A stretch of DNA of 8,416 nt from Candidatus Babelota bacterium. Lineage in GTDB: Bacteria; Babelota; Babeliae; Babelales; JAUPTZ01. The position numbers were made by a program, and so were the translations under genes. The stretch is from NCBI GenBank assembly GCA_030917105.1, contig JAUPVI010000037.1, positions 1 to 8,416 of the forward strand, written 5' to 3'. Under the pieces are notes generated by a model. That model worked only from the letters and a program-made list of their open reading frames with translations, did no database searches and was not told the DNA's origin. This document shows positions 7,301 to 8,416 of this stretch, in pieces (position 1 is the stretch's first letter; each line of letters begins with the position of its first letter).

Positions 7301-8416
7301 CTACCTTGCAACCACTCTCTGACGCAGAAAGCAGTGGGATTAAACAACTCCTTCTTGAAAAACAACCTGATGGTTCCTATAAGGCCTTAAGCATTACTGA
7401 GAAAACAAAAAAAATAACTGCCCTGTATCAATCGCAAATCACTACTATAAAAGCGGAAAAGGTCATCGAATTACAAAACCAAAAGGCAAAGTTGGTTGGC
7501 AGCACCTCACCCACAGCCATTCAAGAAATTAAATTTATCGATGCCATCCTCGGACAATTAAACAATGTACACGGCACAAACTCTATTCACCAGTTCATTG
7601 TTGACATGCAAGCGGCCTATACCTACCCTGCCATCACGCTCAGAACTATTGAAACAGCCTATAGTGATTTCTCCGACATGCTCAATCAGGCGAAATTTGC
7701 AGTCAACCGCCCAGAGCAAACAACCGCGGCAGAAGAAGTATTTGCCAGCTTAATAGCCCAAGGGAAAAAACTTCTTGGTCTCCTTGATGGAGTTGACTTT
7801 GTACACACTGAGCATCTGAAAAACACCATCGTTACGACAGTTGCAAGCCTTGAACGAGACAAATCGCTCGAAAGTATAACAGCCACCGAAACTGCAATCG
7901 CTACTGACAAAACAACGATCATGCAACTCAAATACAGTGCAACTGCCCTTTCAAAGCTCGGCAAAGAAACTGAAAAACAACTTCTCAGCGCTACCCAAGC
8001 GGCGACTGCTGCTCTTTTTGTTACTGCACCCACGGCATTACAAGAACTTAAACCACTCCGCGGGGACAACAAGCTTCGTATCGTCCCAAGCTATGACCTT
8101 AACTTACGTAAACTTGGCATACATGCTGCACGAGTACTCGGAGCCGGTAAAATAGCTCAGATTTTTGTGAAAGAACGAGCAGAATTTATTACGGAAGCAA
8201 TCCTAGAAAATGCTGAGGCCTTAAGCGGTATGCTCTCGGTAGTAAAAAAAGCTTCCCCAGCAAAAAATAAAAACATTGAAGCTTTTCTACAAAAAAAATG
8301 TACCTACGTTCCCTTTAAGCTCTCTTTGCACGGAAGCCTGAAGCATGTTCTCATTTGGTTTTTATTCTATGAACTCCTCTTGTACTTAGAATCACACATC
8401 AATACCCCCAATGCAG
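4372..8416 (+). CDS. Giant secreted protein of unknown function, at least 1,348 aa (3' end outside the window)
   Basis: One frame runs from GTG 4372 to the window edge with no stop: 1,348 full codons. The N-terminus (M)LTKLSLFFTLLPGLILS, then STEVLVPVSMSA, is a signal peptide with possible cleavage near Ala29. A basic helical stretch follows (about 37-93: AIKRLNLSEEKMKAIEERG and similar), possibly coiled coil. The rest alternates helix-rich parts with strand-containing parts around 225-300, 475-560 and 755-825. Pro/Ala-rich linkers occur at 244-258 and 971-983. Cysteines are few (522, 539, 808, 830, 1310). A hydrophobic segment near the visible end (1326-1341, VLIWFLFYELLLYL) could be a membrane helix. 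I see no Walker A, protease, nuclease, lectin, ankyrin or TPR motif. Codon use looks continuous throughout. The signal peptide implies action outside the cytoplasm; surface structure or host interaction is only an inference. Confidence 0.85.
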   Translation, partial: MLTKLSLFFTLLPGLILSTEVLVPVSMSAPENFPQSAQKAQMLLAAKTRSAAAIKRLNLSEEKMKAIEERGKELAKKQRGSRLAKQLSHSQRDQVPRIVSKGLNQVFFGKSELTLPGNQQRITPEAYITLAGGETKRISMIPTIAIEEPVHQLFDSRSTAKRSATAKYKDFAQAEDRFYKTSHNRSNEQEVFDRFDAFQATVKRIENGEISYTTTTQTAPQKLSMGRLTELLNAGTDFTLFALAPTAGEPAISAPTTAIIAKPDEQGPTTWIKKDSQKPFDFIEDPVFIKKPQLSTVTTFFDEASALHPELKTQWNLAKIGAPFMKPFLNFGKNIVSGTIKASGIKLDSKSFTSMMEAMIKTINDSEAKDAQRMNVAPQTIQKKLAAAFEKAGLSRELISFMENIENQLPPEERYTIAPSGYFAIHNPFHKYAFLASQQFVKKSFTSFLWNKEPYSIIQTIEGIRPGQTKEQYHATQELAWYEIETSSATEKYLAIPHTPAADASGSAYLIKDGKMAAAYFCRIDDTKPVLPDAPEEIVCVLRVHKIKPDDINDQSYKPVSVHDALAQLLKTYPNDEAELENWLATHTIAGAARTSFIATQNDLMRTYLRNELLNASKEALRKEDDKKASFSTYRLPLYEGEERFQDVFSNGAARKTYIQFLSTALNHTLAQKLTLPRRDLESEQGFKQRMQKHIDANALLFESIAERTAESISLASFINSIKQSATHTIDTGLSTLPTKLISWFNEHKNTINLPQEKLFYAVFARSNDLQATYVLGDNNIISPYKDTSTHSIVPLDRDIFLDQSKECFIVEPIESLKTLITLNPYERLCLVNSMLLELIPIIDDTTKGLRAAARASSGDNLDPFAQWITAAIKHPWATLVADLLRKPLADPKTNAMKKGIVEAALPLPEYLTKKRLVDEYQRILADPETATSLLNQLTHTFSLTKIGITPLRPLLIEFYTNAIAQTSIEKAPPAAPTLQPLSDAESSGIKQLLLEKQPDGSYKALSITEKTKKITALYQSQITTIKAEKVIELQNQKAKLVGSTSPTAIQEIKFIDAILGQLNNVHGTNSIHQFIVDMQAAYTYPAITLRTIETAYSDFSDMLNQAKFAVNRPEQTTAAEEVFASLIAQGKKLLGLLDGVDFVHTEHLKNTIVTTVASLERDKSLESITATETAIATDKTTIMQLKYSATALSKLGKETEKQLLSATQAATAALFVTAPTALQELKPLRGDNKLRIVPSYDLNLRKLGIHAARVLGAGKIAQIFVKERAEFITEAILENAEALSGMLSVVKKASPAKNKNIEAFLQKKCTYVPFKLSLHGSLKHVLIWFLFYELLLYLESHINTPNA

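Overview
The window carries no mobile element, CRISPR array, rRNA or recognisable housekeeping protein gene. It holds six protein genes and one tRNA gene. Every one of the six predicted proteins begins with a hydrophobic export signal. One is a convincing outer-membrane beta-barrel ending in Phe, so the cell is almost certainly a diderm (Gram-negative-type) bacterium. The mix of lineage-specific exported proteins, a porin-like barrel and a very large secreted protein without recognisable domains resembles what I recall of host-dependent bacteria such as Dependentiae (TM6). That placement is an inference from style, not from a marker gene.

Left part (1-2529, minus strand): three exported-protein genes are read leftwards. 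In transcription order they are a porin-like barrel (946-2529), a 177-residue helical secreted protein (283-816), and a short secreted protein whose 3' end lies beyond the window (1-191). An intrinsic terminator (893-930) follows the barrel gene, and a TATAAT -10 box just past it probably restarts transcription for the next gene. The left arm is therefore better seen as separate units than as one operon.

Middle (2530-2720): a divergent intergenic region. It contains the barrel gene's ribosome-binding site, a candidate promoter, and an 18-bp interrupted palindrome placed where an operator or leader hairpin would sit.

Right part (2721-8416): a probable two-gene unit on the plus strand encodes a 176-residue beta-rich secreted protein and a 253-residue membrane or exported protein. 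A tRNA-Leu(CAG) gene lies on the opposite strand with a good TTGACA/TAGACT promoter, and a hairpin lies between it and the upstream gene. From GTG 4372 a single frame runs without a stop to the window edge, giving at least 1,348 residues. It has a signal peptide and no domain I recognise. This giant protein is the most notable object here.

How the genes work together cannot be deduced. The common theme is the cell envelope and secretion, which would suit a surface or host-interaction role. Nothing in the sequence proves such a role.
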